12,905 bases of DNA from Betaproteobacteria bacterium RBG_16_58_11 (GTDB taxonomy: Bacteria > Pseudomonadota > Gammaproteobacteria > Burkholderiales > Thiobacteraceae): the NCBI GenBank assembly GCA_001770235.1, contig MEQN01000133.1, forward strand, positions 3,837 to 16,741. Direction: 5' to 3'. A program made the translations under genes and the position numbers. The notes under the pieces were generated by a model that searched no databases, was not told where the DNA came from, and was given only the letters and a program-made list of their open reading frames with translations. Position 1 is the stretch's first letter. Each line of letters starts with the position of its first letter. Positions 1 to 8,673 of the stretch are shown piece after piece.

Positions 1-237
1 TGGAATGTGTGGTGGTACGGGTGCGAAGAATCGTATCACAACTAAAATGCGGCATAACAGCTTTTTTTGCCTTAAAAATACTATCGGGCCCTCTTGCGCA
101 ACAAACTGAATGTTGTTCTCAACAGCGTCCGAATATAAGCATATGCCGATCGCTCACCGGTTCGGCTTGGAACTGCGGGAGTGCGGCCGCACGCAATTGT
201 GCGCGCACTTCTTCGATCTCGTATGCTGCCAACAAAA
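1..237. other. Left-edge stretch with no recognised gene
   Basis: No convincing coding region is visible. The stretch is more AT-rich by eye than the genes to its right. On the minus strand a short open frame of about 40 codons runs leftward out of the inverted repeat at about 245 to a stop near 117. It has a plausible charged helix early on (EIEEVRAQLRAA) but no recognised family, and it may be a decayed gene tail. The longer plus-strand frames here run into the CACGGAGG-type repeat and look like translated repeat. Confidence 0.3.
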
Positions 238-386
238 TAACCACGGGGCACACGGAGGGCACGGGGAAAGCAGGCAATCAATGAATTGTTGCCGCATCAT
301 TTGCATAATCTCCATGCCATGTTTGCCCGACGAATGATTGCGCCGGGCATGGAAAAACATGGTTTCCCCTTGCCCCCCCGTGGTTA
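238..386. repeat. Inverted repeat, CACGGAGGA family, copy 1
   Basis: The left arm (238-269, TAACCACGGGGC then ACGGAGGGC and ACGGGGAAA) is the reverse complement of the right arm (363-386), except that the right arm lacks about one 9-nt unit. Between the arms is a second hairpin: CCATGTTT-GCCCG (317-329) pairs with CGGGC (344-348) and AAACATGG (355-362), with ATGGAA bulged. The right arm covers the TAA stop (384-386) of the minus-strand acyltransferase, so the element lies directly at that gene's 3' end. It could fold in the transcript and act as a terminator or RNA-stabilising structure, but no U-tract is obvious. It is the most diverged of the three copies. Confidence 0.7.
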
Positions 387-1250
387 ATACAAGCGCTGCT
401 CTCCCGCCGGCCGCGTCTTGAAGCGCTTATGCAGCCAGTAATACTGTTCGGGCATTTCTCGCACGCGTTCCTCGATGAAGGCATTCACGCGGCGCGTATC
501 GGCGGCGATGTCGTCGCTCGGAAAATTTTCCCAGGCCGGATAAAACGTCAGCACATAGCCTTGGCCGCCCGGCAACTGCCGGGTCACCGCCGGCACCACG
601 CGCGCGCCGGCCATGCGCGCCATGCGCGAAACCCCGGTGATGGTCGCGGCCAATACGCCGAAGAAGGGCACAAAGATCGAGTCGCGCGCGCCGAAATCCA
701 TATCGGGCAAATAGTAAAATGGCGTCCCGTCGCGCACCGCCTTGACCACGCTGCGCACGCTGTCCTGGCGTGAGAACAAGCGCGGGGTATTAAACCGGCG
801 GCGCCCTTGCAGCAGCAAGCGATCGGCCAGCGGGTTCTTTTGCTTGCTGTACATGGAAGCGACTTGCACATCGATCGATAAGCGCGAGCCGCCCATATCC
901 AGCCCGACGAAATGCGGCGCGAGCAGGATGAGCGGCTTGCCGCGCAGCGCTTGCCAATGCGCTTCACCCTCGATGCGCACGATGCGCTTGATGCGCGCAG
1001 CACTCGACCACCACAAGATGCCACGCTCCAGAAAGCTGCGCCCAAAGGCGCAAAAGTGCCGGCGTACTCGCCGCTCTCGTTCGCGCTCGCTCAATTCCGG
1101 AAAACACAGACGCAAATTGGTGCGCGCCACCTCGCGCCGCTAACGCCCCAAGGCATAGAAAAGCAGCCCCAAGCCCTGTCCGAGCGGATTCAGCAGCGCC
1201 AGCGGCAAAAAATGCAGCGCCCAAAAACAAAATATCGCAACGCGAATCAT
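384..1250 (-). pseudogene. LpxL/HtrB-family lipid A acyltransferase interrupted by in-frame TAG
   Basis: Family role: these inner-membrane enzymes move a fatty acyl group from acyl-ACP to a lipid A precursor. The natural start is the ATG at 1250-1248, which overlaps the TGA of the upstream acyltransferase (ATGA). It opens with a hydrophobic anchor (MIRVAIFCFWALHFLPLALL). Codon 37 is TAG (1142-1140), between LGR and RREVARTNLRLCFPELSE, a region typical of the family and in the same frame. Downstream the catalytic domain is intact: H-x4-D (HFVGLD, residues 113-118 of the full frame), then FYYLPDMDFG and a YYWLHKRFK end. Without the stop the product would be 287 aa, normal for the family. A GTG at 1130-1128, three codons past the TAG, could restart a 248-aa protein lacking the membrane anchor. 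The cause could be a true nonsense mutation, reinitiation, suppression or a sequencing error; the sequence cannot decide. Confidence 0.85.
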
Positions 1251-2110
1251 GCTCCCTCGCCCCGCACCGCTTTATACCGGTTATAGCTCCACAGATATTG
1301 CGCTGGACAGGCGCGCACGATCGCTTCCACTGCCGCATTGATTTGGCGCGCGGCTTGTTCGGGGTCTTCACTCAAGGGAGCGATGGGCGGCAGGTAACGA
1401 ATCACGAAGCCGCGGCCCCAACTCAAACGCTCGGCATAAAAGAAGATGATCGTAGCACCCGTTTTTTGTTGCAGCCGCGCGATCAGCGTCATGGTGTAAG
1501 CGGGCCGGCCAAAGAAATCCGCCCAAACGCCCTCGCCCAGGCTGGGCGCCTGGTCGGGTAGCGCACCAATCGCTTGCCCTTGCTTTAACGCGGCGAGCAG
1601 CTTCTTTACCCCGGCATAATCGGTGGTCGCCAGACTGACTTGTCCGCGCGCGCGTCCGGCGCGCATCAGCGGTTCGAGTAGCAATAGCTTCGGCGGCCGA
1701 TACAACTCGGTAAACGGAAACTGCGCGCCGCAGTACATGCCGCCGATTTCAAAACAACCGACGTGCGGGGTGAGCAGCATCACGCCCTTGCCGGCTGCGC
1801 GCGCGGTCTGCACGTGCTCCCAGCCTTCGACGCTTCGCACCAATTTGAGCACAGCGGGGTAGGGGCGGAACCACACGACAAAGATTTCCAAGGCGCCCTT
1901 GCCGGCTTCCGATATGGCCTTGAACAGCAAGCGGCGCTTGGCGGCCGAATCCGGGGTCACCTTACTCAGATAAAGGTTTTCACGCAGGCGACGCGCGTAA
2001 CGCGGCGAGGCCAGATACACGCCCCACCCCGCCACGGCACCCAGGGCATGCACCAAACCCAAGGGCAAACGGGCAAATAACCGAAGCAGGTTTATCGACA
2101 GGGTGGTCAT
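1247..2110 (-). CDS. LpxL/HtrB-like lysophospholipid (lipid A) acyltransferase
   Basis: A 287-aa member of the LpxL/LpxM (HtrB/MsbB) family, which adds secondary acyl chains to the lipid A precursor at the inner membrane, using acyl-ACP. Visible features are an N-terminal hydrophobic segment (about residues 5-35), the RRLRENLYL stretch, the catalytic H-x4-E motif (HVGCFE, residues 116-121), a central LPDQAP motif and the terminal YLWSYNRYK typical of the family. I chose the ATG at 2110-2108 (MTTLSINLLRL); the reading frame stays open upstream but that part (MSGCPSET and so on) is not family-like and would overlap metK. It is the first gene of a two-gene operon, overlapping the interrupted paralogue by ATGA, and diverges from metK with 85 bp between starts. 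LpxL and LpxM roles cannot be told apart from sequence alone. Confidence 0.88.
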   Translation of the reverse strand: MTTLSINLLRLFARLPLGLVHALGAVAGWGVYLASPRYARRLRENLYLSKVTPDSAAKRRLLFKAISEAGKGALEIFVVWFRPYPAVLKLVRSVEGWEHVQTARAAGKGVMLLTPHVGCFEIGGMYCGAQFPFTELYRPPKLLLLEPLMRAGRARGQVSLATTDYAGVKKLLAALKQGQAIGALPDQAPSLGEGVWADFFGRPAYTMTLIARLQQKTGATIIFFYAERLSWGRGFVIRYLPPIAPLSEDPEQAARQINAAVEAIVRACPAQYLWSYNRYKAVRGEGA

Positions 2111-2195
2111 CCGGGTGTCACATGCCTTTCTGGATGGGCCAAGCTTTGGTATCCTATTGGGTTTTTGAAGCCATATAAAGAAAAGATCGGACACG

Positions 2196-3356
<1,161 letters not shown>

Positions 3357-3362
3357 ACCTTT

Positions 3363-3449
3363 TTCACCACGGAGGACGCGGAGGACACGGAGTAAGGCAA
3401 AACCCATTAATGCTTTAAACTCCGTGTCCTCTGTGTACCCCGTGGTGAA
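3363..3449. repeat. Inverted repeat, CACGGAGGA family, copy 2 (metK/ahcY gap)
   Basis: The left arm (3363-3393) begins TTCACCACGGAGGACGCGG; the right arm (3419-3449) ends CCCCGTGGTGAA. They match at 27 of 31 positions as reverse complements, around a 25-nt loop (3394-3418). Within each arm a 9-nt unit recurs (CACGGAGGA, CGCGGAGGA, CACGGAGTA). It begins 7 bp after the metK stop and ends 26 bp before the SAH riboswitch. A transcript from metK would form a very stable hairpin, so it may attenuate or insulate, although no U-tract follows at once. It is clearly the same family as 238-386 and 5008-5086. Confidence 0.9.
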
Positions 3450-3475
3450 TGATTTTAATTTTGTAACAACCCTCG

Positions 3476-3556
3476 CACCGAGGGGCGCTGCAGCTCACCG
3501 TTGAACGCAAGGTGAGTCAGGCTTGGTGCGATGGCTCGACGTAGCAACGGCGCCCA
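3476..3556 (+). promoter_or_regulatory. SAH (S-adenosylhomocysteine) riboswitch aptamer
   Basis: The sequence fits the known SAH riboswitch class found upstream of ahcY, mainly in proteobacteria. P1: GGGCGC (3483-3488) pairs with GCGCCC (3550-3555), and TGC (3489-3491) pairs with GCA (3544-3546), leaving an ACG bulge (3547-3549). P2: CTCACC (3494-3499) pairs with GGTGAG (3511-3516). Pseudoknot: CACCGAG (3476-3482) pairs with CTTGGTG (3522-3528), including one G-U. The characteristic strings GAGGGGCGCTGC, CAGGCTTGG and CAACGGCGCC are all present. It lies immediately before ahcY, whose enzyme consumes the ligand. In the known class, bound SAH raises ahcY expression. Confidence 0.93.
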
Positions 3557-3578
3557 TTCACTAACCCTGAATGGAGAG
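3554..3578 (+). promoter_or_regulatory. Likely SAH riboswitch expression platform over the ahcY Shine-Dalgarno
   Basis: CCATTCA (3554-3560) can pair with TGAATGG (3568-3574) around a 7-nt loop. The second strand takes the first two G residues of the ahcY Shine-Dalgarno GGAGAG (3573-3578). The CC at 3554-3555 is also the end of the P1 3' strand. Ligand-stabilised P1 would therefore weaken this hairpin and free the ribosome-binding site. The pairing is seen in the sequence; the switching mechanism is inferred and agrees with the class being a genetic ON switch. Confidence 0.6.
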
Positions 3579-3582
3579 CACC

Positions 3583-4998
3583 ATGAGCGCCGTACTCAAC
3601 CCCAACTTTACCGACTATAAAGTCGCCGACCTTTCCCTCGCCGCCTGGGGGCGCAAGGAAATCGCCATCGCCGAAACTGAAATGCCCGGCTTGATGGCGA
3701 TTCGCCAGGAATTCAACACGCAGCAGCCGCTCAAAGGCGCGCGCATTACCGGCTCGCTGCACATGACGATTCAAACCGCGGTGCTGATCGAAACCCTCAC
3801 CGCGCTCGGCGCCGAAGTGCGCTGGGCCTCGTGCAATATTTACTCCACGCAAGATCACGCCGCGGCCGCTATCGCCGCCGAGCAAATTCCGGTATTCGCA
3901 TACAAGGGCGAATCCTTGGAAGAATATTGGGAATACACGCACAAGATTTTCGAATGGCCGAACGGCCAGTTCTCGAACATGATTCTGGATGACGGCGGCG
4001 ACGCCACGCTGCTGCTGCATCTGGGCGTGCGCGCCGAAAGCGATATCTCGGTGATCGCCAAGCCCACCTGCGAAGAAGAGCGCGTGCTGTTCGCCTCCAT
4101 CAAAAAACGCCTTGAAACCCAGCCCGGCTGGTACTCGGCGCGCATCGGCCACATCAAAGGCGTGACCGAGGAAACCACCACCGGCGTGCATCGTCTGTAC
4201 CAGATGTTCGAAGAAGGCAAACTGAAATTCCCGGCCATCAACGTCAACGATTCCGTCACCAAATCCAAGTTCGATAATCTGTATGGTTGCCGCGAATCGC
4301 TGCTCGACGGCATCAAGCGCGCCACCGACGTGATGATCGCCGGCAAGGTCTGCGTGGTGCTGGGCTACGGCGACGTGGGCAAAGGCTGCGCGCAGGCCCT
4401 CCGCGGCATGGGCGCCACGGTGTGGGTCACGGAGATCGATCCGATCTGCGCGCTGCAAGCGGCCATGGAAGGCTATCGCGTGGTGACCATGGATGAAGCC
4501 TGTGACAAAGGCGATATTTTCGTCACCGCCACCGGCAATGTGCACGTCATCAACCACGATCACATGATCAAGATGAAAGACCAAACGATTGTGTGCAACA
4601 TCGGCCACTTCGATTCCGAAATCGACATCGCCTCGGTGGAAAAATATCAGTGGGATGAGATCAAACCGCAAGTCGATCACGTGATTTTCCCGGACGGCAA
4701 ACGCATCATCGTGCTCGCCAAAGGCCGCTTGGTGAACTTGGGCTGCGCCACCGGGCATCCGAGCTTCGTGATGTCAGCTTCGTTCTCCAACCAAACCATC
4801 GCGCAGATCGAGCTGTTCACCCACACCGCCGACTACCCGGTGGGCGTGTATGTGCTGCCCAAGCATCTGGACGAAAAAGTCGCGCGCCTGCATTTGAAAA
4901 AAATCGGCGCGCACCTGACCGAGCTGTCCGACACGCAAGCCGCTTACATTGGCGTGCCAAAAAACGGCCCGTATAAGCCAAATCACTATCGCTATTAA
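3583..4998 (+). CDS. ahcY: Adenosylhomocysteinase (SAH hydrolase)
   Basis: Cytosolic NAD-dependent enzyme that reversibly hydrolyses SAH to adenosine and homocysteine, removing the product inhibitor of SAM-dependent methylation. The 471-aa product has the family substrate residues: H60 (GSLHMT), the ILDDGGD block (134-140), EETTTG (196-201), and K227/D231 in [11 protein letters not shown]. The NAD fold shows GYGDVGKG at 261-268, and the C terminus is the typical PYKPNHYRY. Extra residues around 150-190 fit the longer proteobacterial form. I chose the ATG at 3583 because GGAGAG (3573-3578) precedes it; an in-frame ATG at 3571 would put that site inside the coding region and adds only four residues. 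Expression is probably controlled by the SAH riboswitch just upstream. Confidence 0.97.
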   Translation: MSAVLNPNFTDYKVADLSLAAWGRKEIAIAETEMPGLMAIRQEFNTQQPLKGARITGSLHMTIQTAVLIETLTALGAEVRWASCNIYSTQDHAAAAIAAEQIPVFAYKGESLEEYWEYTHKIFEWPNGQFSNMILDDGGDATLLLHLGVRAESDISVIAKPTCEEERVLFASIKKRLETQPGWYSARIGHIKGVTEETTTGVHRLYQMFEEGKLKFPAINVNDSVTKSKFDNLYGCRESLLDGIKRATDVMIAGKVCVVLGYGDVGKGCAQALRGMGATVWVTEIDPICALQAAMEGYRVVTMDEACDKGDIFVTATGNVHVINHDHMIKMKDQTIVCNIGHFDSEIDIASVEKYQWDEIKPQVDHVIFPDGKRIIVLAKGRLVNLGCATGHPSFVMSASFSNQTIAQIELFTHTADYPVGVYVLPKHLDEKVARLHLKKIGAHLTELSDTQAAYIGVPKNGPYKPNHYRY

Positions 4999-5007
4999 AA
5001 TCCTGAA

Positions 5008-5086
5008 CCACGGAGTACGCGGAGGACACGGAGGAAAGCCCAAGCTTTTTCTCCATGCAACTCCGCGCACTCCGTGTCCTCCGTGG
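5008..5086. repeat. Inverted repeat, CACGGAGGA family, copy 3 (ahcY/metF gap)
   Basis: The left arm (5008-5033, CCACGGAGTACGCGGAGG and onward) and right arm (5061-5086, ending TGTCCTCCGTGG) match as reverse complements at 21 of 26 positions. The loop of about 27 nt contains AAGCTTTTT. It starts 9 bp after the ahcY stop and nearly fills the gap to metF. The right arm's last bases enter GGTGAG (5084-5089), the only ribosome-binding-site candidate for metF, so a folded hairpin would partly cover it. It has the same 9-nt unit and design as the copies at 238-386 and 3363-3449. Confidence 0.9.
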
Positions 5087-5097
5087 TGAGAAAAAAC

Positions 5098-5931
5098 ATG
5101 TCCGATAAACGCACCTTCAGTTTCGAATTCTTTCCGCCCAAGACCCCCGAGGGCATGGAAAAGCTGCGCGCCACGCGCCAGCAGCTCGCGCAACTCAAGC
5201 CCAAGTTTTTCTCGGTGACCTATGGCGCGGGCGGCTCGACGCGCGACCGCACGCTAGAAGCGGTCATGGAAATTCAAGCTTCGGGCTCTGCCAGCGCGCC
5301 GCATCTTTCATGCATCGGTTCGACTCAAGAATCGATTCAGGAAATTCTGGATCTGTTTAAAGCGAAAGGCATCCGTCATATCGTCGCCCTGCGTGGCGAT
5401 CTGCCCTCAGGCATGGCCGATCCGGGCGAGTTTCGTTACGCGAACGAACTGGTGGCTTTCATTCGCAAGCAAACCGGCGACTGGTTCCACATCGAAGTTG
5501 CGGCTTATCCTGAATTCCACCCGCAGGCAAAAAACGCGCAAGACGATCTCGCGAATTTCAAGCGCAAGGCCGACGCCGGCGCGAGCTCCGCCATCACGCA
5601 ATATTTCTATAACGCCGATGCCTATTTTCGCTTCGTGGATGACTGTGTGGCGATGAATGTGACCATCCCCATCGTGCCCGGCATCATGCCGATCACGAAT
5701 TGCGCGCAACTCTCGCGCTTCTCCGACGCCTGCGGCGCGGAGATTCCACGCTGGATCAGAAAGCGGCTGGAAGCCTACGGCGAGGATTTGGATTCGATTC
5801 GCGCCTTCGGTTTGGATGTGGTCACCGATCTGTGTGACCGATTATTGCAAGGGGGCGCGCCGGGATTGCACTTCTACACGCTGAATCAAGCCGGGCCTAG
5901 TTCAACGATCTGGCAGCGATTGGGTTTGTAG
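5098..5931 (+). CDS. metF: 5,10-methylenetetrahydrofolate reductase
   Basis: Cytosolic FAD enzyme that reduces 5,10-methylene-THF to 5-methyl-THF, the methyl donor for methionine synthesis from homocysteine. The 277-aa product has a normal bacterial MetF length. It opens with TFSFEFFPPK (catalytic Glu at residue 10, equivalent to E. coli Glu28), then TYGAGGSTRD (41-50), and HIVALRGDLP with Asp101 matching the FAD-contacting Asp120 of E. coli. It ends GAPGLHFYTLNQ, as family members do. The ATG at 5098 is preceded by GGTGAG at 5084-5089; upstream in-frame GTG codons (5074, 5083, 5086) fall in repeat sequence and are unlikely starts. It is the third gene of the SAM cluster, 99 bp after ahcY, with no clear promoter of its own, so co-transcription through the hairpin is likely. 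Confidence 0.95.
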   Translation: MSDKRTFSFEFFPPKTPEGMEKLRATRQQLAQLKPKFFSVTYGAGGSTRDRTLEAVMEIQASGSASAPHLSCIGSTQESIQEILDLFKAKGIRHIVALRGDLPSGMADPGEFRYANELVAFIRKQTGDWFHIEVAAYPEFHPQAKNAQDDLANFKRKADAGASSAITQYFYNADAYFRFVDDCVAMNVTIPIVPGIMPITNCAQLSRFSDACGAEIPRWIRKRLEAYGEDLDSIRAFGLDVVTDLCDRLLQGGAPGLHFYTLNQAGPSSTIWQRLGL

Positions 5932-5973
5932 CGCAAGCATCCTGCTTGCATGCCGGCAGGATGCCGGCGCTAC
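5928..5973. terminator. Convergent REP-like palindrome carrying both stop codons
   Basis: Outer arms GTAGCGC (5928-5934) and GCGCTAC (5967-5973) are followed inward by an AA/CG mismatch, then GCATCCTGC (5937-5945) pairing perfectly with GCAGGATGC (5956-5964), with loop 5946-5955. That is 16 paired bases out of 18 per arm. The TAG of metF (5929-5931) and the TAG of the minus-strand aminotransferase (5972-5970) both lie in the outer arms. It probably serves as a bidirectional 3'-end structure for the convergent genes. No U-tract is present, so factor-independent termination is uncertain. The sequence resembles dispersed REP-type elements. Confidence 0.75.
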
Positions 5974-7103
5974 GGCAGCACCTCGCCCAGCGCCGCCAGA
6001 CATTTATTCACGTTCGCTTCGCTGCTGCCGTAGCCCATCAGACCGATGCGCCACACCTTGCCGGCGAGATCGCCCAGCCCCGCGCCGATTTCCAGGTTGT
6101 ATTCGTTAAGCAGGCGGCGGCGCGTTTCGGCATCGTCCACGCCCGCCGGTATTTTGATGGTATTCAATTGCGGCAGGCGATAGGGCTCCGCCACCAGAAA
6201 TTCAATGCCGAGCTGCTCCAGCCCGGTTTTGAGCTTGAGGTGATTGGCCTGATGCCGCGCCCAGGAATGCTCTAAGCCTTCTTCTTGCAGCATCACCAGC
6301 GATTCGTGGAGGCCATAGAGCGCGTTGATCGGCGCGGTGTGGTGATAGGTGCGCTTGGCCGCCGTCCAGTAACCCAGCACCAAACTCAGGTCCATGAACC
6401 AGCTTTGGCCATGCGCTTTGCGCGCTTTGACGGCATCCACCGCGCGTGAACTGAAGGTCACCGGCGATAAGCCCGGCGTGCAGGATAGGCACTTTTGGCT
6501 GCCCGAATACACCGCGTCCAAGCCCCATGCATCGACCAAGAGCGGTGTACCCGCGAGCGAGGTCACGGCATCGACAATGGTCAGCGCGCCATGCCGGCGC
6601 GTGATCTCGGCCAGGGTCTTCGCATCCGATTGCACGCCGGTGGAAGTTTCGGCATGCACGAAGGCGAGCACTTTCACTCCGGCGTTGGCATTGAAGGCGT
6701 CGGCGACTTTGTTCGGATCGACCGGCGCGCCCCAGGCATCTTGAATCACGATCGGGGTGCCGCCGCAGCGTTTGACGTTCTCCACCATGCGCCCGCCGAA
6801 TACGCCATTCACGCACACGATCACTTTGTCGCCCGGCTCCACCAGATTGACGAAGCAGCTTTCCATGCCCACCGAGCCGGGCGCGGAAATGGGAAAAGTT
6901 AATTCATTCTCGGTCTGAAAGGCATAGCGCAGCAGCGTTTTCATTTCCTCCATCATCTCGACGAAAGCCGGATCGAGATGGCCGATGGTGGGGCGCGCCA
7001 TGGCGTCCAACACGCGCTGCGGCACATCCGAGGGGCCTGGCCCCATCAGCGTGCGCAGCGGCGGCTTAAATGAGGTAATGCGTTTATGCGCGTCGGCTTT
7101 CAT
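5970..7103 (-). CDS. Class V aminotransferase, alanine/serine-glyoxylate aminotransferase type
   Basis: A 377-aa PLP enzyme of the AGXT/serine-glyoxylate aminotransferase group, which moves an amino group from alanine or serine to glyoxylate to give glycine. It has [12 protein letters not shown] near the start (21-32), GHLDPAF (41-47), the cofactor-contacting VDAVTSL (177-183) and the Schiff-base lysine K204 in SGSQKCLS. The C-terminal domain ends with WRIGLMGYG, which carries the carboxylate-binding Arg. The ATG at 7103-7101 is preceded by AAGGA seven bases upstream. It is the last gene of the minus-strand operon, 16 bp after the ttcA-like gene, and converges on metF. The amino donor (Ala, Ser or another) cannot be assigned. 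A supply of glycine or serine for one-carbon metabolism is inferred from context only. Confidence 0.9.
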   Translation of the reverse strand: MKADAHKRITSFKPPLRTLMGPGPSDVPQRVLDAMARPTIGHLDPAFVEMMEEMKTLLRYAFQTENELTFPISAPGSVGMESCFVNLVEPGDKVIVCVNGVFGGRMVENVKRCGGTPIVIQDAWGAPVDPNKVADAFNANAGVKVLAFVHAETSTGVQSDAKTLAEITRRHGALTIVDAVTSLAGTPLLVDAWGLDAVYSGSQKCLSCTPGLSPVTFSSRAVDAVKARKAHGQSWFMDLSLVLGYWTAAKRTYHHTAPINALYGLHESLVMLQEEGLEHSWARHQANHLKLKTGLEQLGIEFLVAEPYRLPQLNTIKIPAGVDDAETRRRLLNEYNLEIGAGLGDLAGKVWRIGLMGYGSSEANVNKCLAALGEVLP

Positions 7104-7119
7104 TTTGAGTCCTTATCGT

Positions 7120-7890
7120 TCAAGTCAATGCTGCAATCGGTTCGCGCTTGCGCTTCTTTTCCACCATCGTGCCCAGCAAGGGCCGCATCGCGGTCAGGGT
7201 ATTCGAAAATAGATTCGGGTTGCCTTGTTCCAATTGCGCCAGCACTGTTTTCATGTGCATGCGCTCGGTAGGCATGCCGAAACATGCGGGGCAGTTTTCG
7301 TGCACCACGGGCAACGGTGCGTTCTGGGCAAAGGCCGCGGTCTGCCGTTCGCGCGCATAGATGAAAGGACGAATGATGCGCAGATCACCCGCGTCGTTTA
7401 CATAGTGCGCCTTCATCGTGCGCAGCTTGCCGCCGAAAAACGCGCTCATCAAAAAAGTCTCCACCGCATCGTCCAAATGCTGCGCCAGCGCCAGCACCTT
7501 ATACCCTTCGCGCCGCGCGCAGCCATAGAGCATGCCGCGCCGCATGCGCGAACAAAACGCGCAGTATGAATCCTTGGTCATGGATTTTTTGGCTTGCTCC
7601 AAAATCGGGAAGCGTTCCACGAAATAAGGAATGCCCAGTTTCGGCACATAATCCTTGAGCGGCGAAGGATCGTAATCCGGCGATAAGGGATCGATGGTGC
7701 ACGCGGCCAAGCTAAACTTGATCGGCGCTTTCTTTTGCAAATCGAGCAGCACATGCAGCAGGGAGAGGCTGTCTTTGCCGCCTGAAAGACCCAATAAGAC
7801 ACGGTCACCGTCCTGGATCATGGCGTAATCGCCGATGGCTTTGCCGGCGGCGGTGAGAAGAGAGCGCGGGGGTTTAACTGGATCGATCAT
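7120..7890 (-). CDS. ttcA: TtcA-family tRNA 2-thiocytidine synthetase (PP-loop ATPase)
   Basis: PP-loop ATPase of the TtcA group, which installs 2-thiocytidine at position 32 of some tRNAs using an iron-sulfur cluster. The 256-aa product carries the PP-loop SGGKDS at 36-41, and [13 protein letters not shown] with C110 and C113 matching the two clustered cysteines of E. coli TtcA. A further pair, C200 and C203 (ENCPACF), sits where the third cluster cysteine is expected. It is shorter than E. coli TtcA (about 310 aa) and differs after the last cysteines ([10 protein letters not shown]), so it may belong to a separate TtcA-like clade and the symbol is given with caution. The start ATG (7890-7888) overlaps the TGA of the pteridine reductase gene (ATGA), indicating translational coupling. 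Confidence 0.82.
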   Translation of the reverse strand: MIDPVKPPRSLLTAAGKAIGDYAMIQDGDRVLLGLSGGKDSLSLLHVLLDLQKKAPIKFSLAACTIDPLSPDYDPSPLKDYVPKLGIPYFVERFPILEQAKKSMTKDSYCAFCSRMRRGMLYGCARREGYKVLALAQHLDDAVETFLMSAFFGGKLRTMKAHYVNDAGDLRIIRPFIYARERQTAAFAQNAPLPVVHENCPACFGMPTERMHMKTVLAQLEQGNPNLFSNTLTAMRPLLGTMVEKKRKREPIAALT

Positions 7891-8633
7891 AAACTTGCAC
7901 TCCGACCGCCATCCACCGCCAGAATCTGGCCGGTGACGTAAGGCGCGTCATACACCAAGAACTGCACTGCACGCGCGATGTCTTCCGCGCTGCCTTCGCG
8001 CTTCAGCGCGGTGTGCGCGATGATGCGGCGCCGCTCGGTATCATCGAAAGTCGGATCATTTTCCGGCCACATAATCGGGCCCGGTGCAACGGCATTCACC
8101 CGCACCTGCGGCCCCAATTCATGCGCCAGCGATTTGGTCATGGCCACCAACCCGGCCTTGCCGATGCTGTACACGACGTAACTTTTCATCGGGCGCTCGG
8201 CATGGATGTCGGCGATGTTGACGATGCAGCCATGGCTATGGCGCAAGGCCTCGGCCGCCGCTTGCGCCAGGAATAAGGGCGCTTTGAGATTGGTGCCGAT
8301 CAGATCGTCCCAGTTCTCCATGCTGATCCCGCCTACCTCGGTTGGGTAAAAGCTCGACGCATTGTTGATCAGCACGTCGAGTTGGCCGTAGTGCTTGAGC
8401 GTAGCTTCCACCAGATGCGGCAGCTTCTCGATATGCAACAGATCGCCTTTTACCAAGGCGCAGGAATCGCGGCGCAGATGATTCAACTCATCGGCAAGCC
8501 GCTGTGCTTCGTCATGCGACGAGCGGTAGTGCACCATGAGCCGCGCGCCCTGGGTGTGCAACATGCGGCAGGTGGCCGCGCCGACGCGCTTGGCGCCACC
8601 GGTGATGAGAACAATTTTTTCGTTTAATTGCAT
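7887..8633 (-). CDS. Pteridine reductase (short-chain dehydrogenase, PTR1/FolM type)
   Basis: A 248-aa short-chain dehydrogenase. The cofactor motif is TGGAKRVG (11-18), the TGxxxRxG form characteristic of NADPH-dependent pteridine reductases in place of the usual TGxxxGxG. LINNASSFYP (88-97) and the catalytic Y155-x3-K159 (YSIGK) are present, with D142 in the NIADIHAERP strand where PTR1 enzymes use Asp. The end, YVTGQILAVDGGRS, is standard for the fold. Known relatives reduce dihydrofolate/dihydrobiopterin or dihydromonapterin. It is first in the operon with ttcA and the aminotransferase. The start ATG at 8633-8631 fits the family N terminus; the ribosome-binding site is poor. A possible promoter lies at 8666-8695. 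Confidence 0.85.
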   Translation of the reverse strand: MQLNEKIVLITGGAKRVGAATCRMLHTQGARLMVHYRSSHDEAQRLADELNHLRRDSCALVKGDLLHIEKLPHLVEATLKHYGQLDVLINNASSFYPTEVGGISMENWDDLIGTNLKAPLFLAQAAAEALRHSHGCIVNIADIHAERPMKSYVVYSIGKAGLVAMTKSLAHELGPQVRVNAVAPGPIMWPENDPTFDDTERRRIIAHTALKREGSAEDIARAVQFLVYDAPYVTGQILAVDGGRSASL

Positions 8634-8664
8634 GGGCTGCAGAGGGAGCGGGTTTAGGGGCCGC

Positions 8665-8673
8665 TGCTATAAT
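8665..8673 (+). promoter_or_regulatory. Extended -10 promoter for the MidA-family methyltransferase
   Basis: TGCTATAAT (8665-8673) is a perfect -10 hexamer with the TGn extension; no good -35 lies 17 bp upstream, which extended -10 promoters tolerate. A start near 8680 leaves a leader of about 50 nt before the ATG at 8732. The ATG at 8672 lies inside this hexamer, so it would not be transcribed from here. This argues for 8732 as the real start. Confidence 0.5.

Noticed and set aside
117..245. Short minus-strand frame with EIEEVRAQLRAA-like sequence
   Set aside because: About 40 codons, no ribosome-binding site, no family recognised, and it begins inside repeat copy 1; kept only as a note on the left edge.
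2111..2195. SAM-sensing riboswitch in the metK leader
   Set aside because: The leader is only 85 bp, shared with the divergent gene, and shows no SAM-I or SAM-II type stems or conserved strings.
3517..4758. A 413-residue open frame on the minus strand
   Set aside because: It lies wholly antisense to ahcY, is rich in His/Gly/Asp from mirrored codons, and matches no family I know. ahcY on the plus strand is certain.
4774..5193. Minus-strand frames with LRVLRVLRG- and TTEDTE-type peptides
   Set aside because: These are translations of the CACGGAGGA repeat (copy 3), a common source of false genes; the rest is antisense to ahcY and metF.
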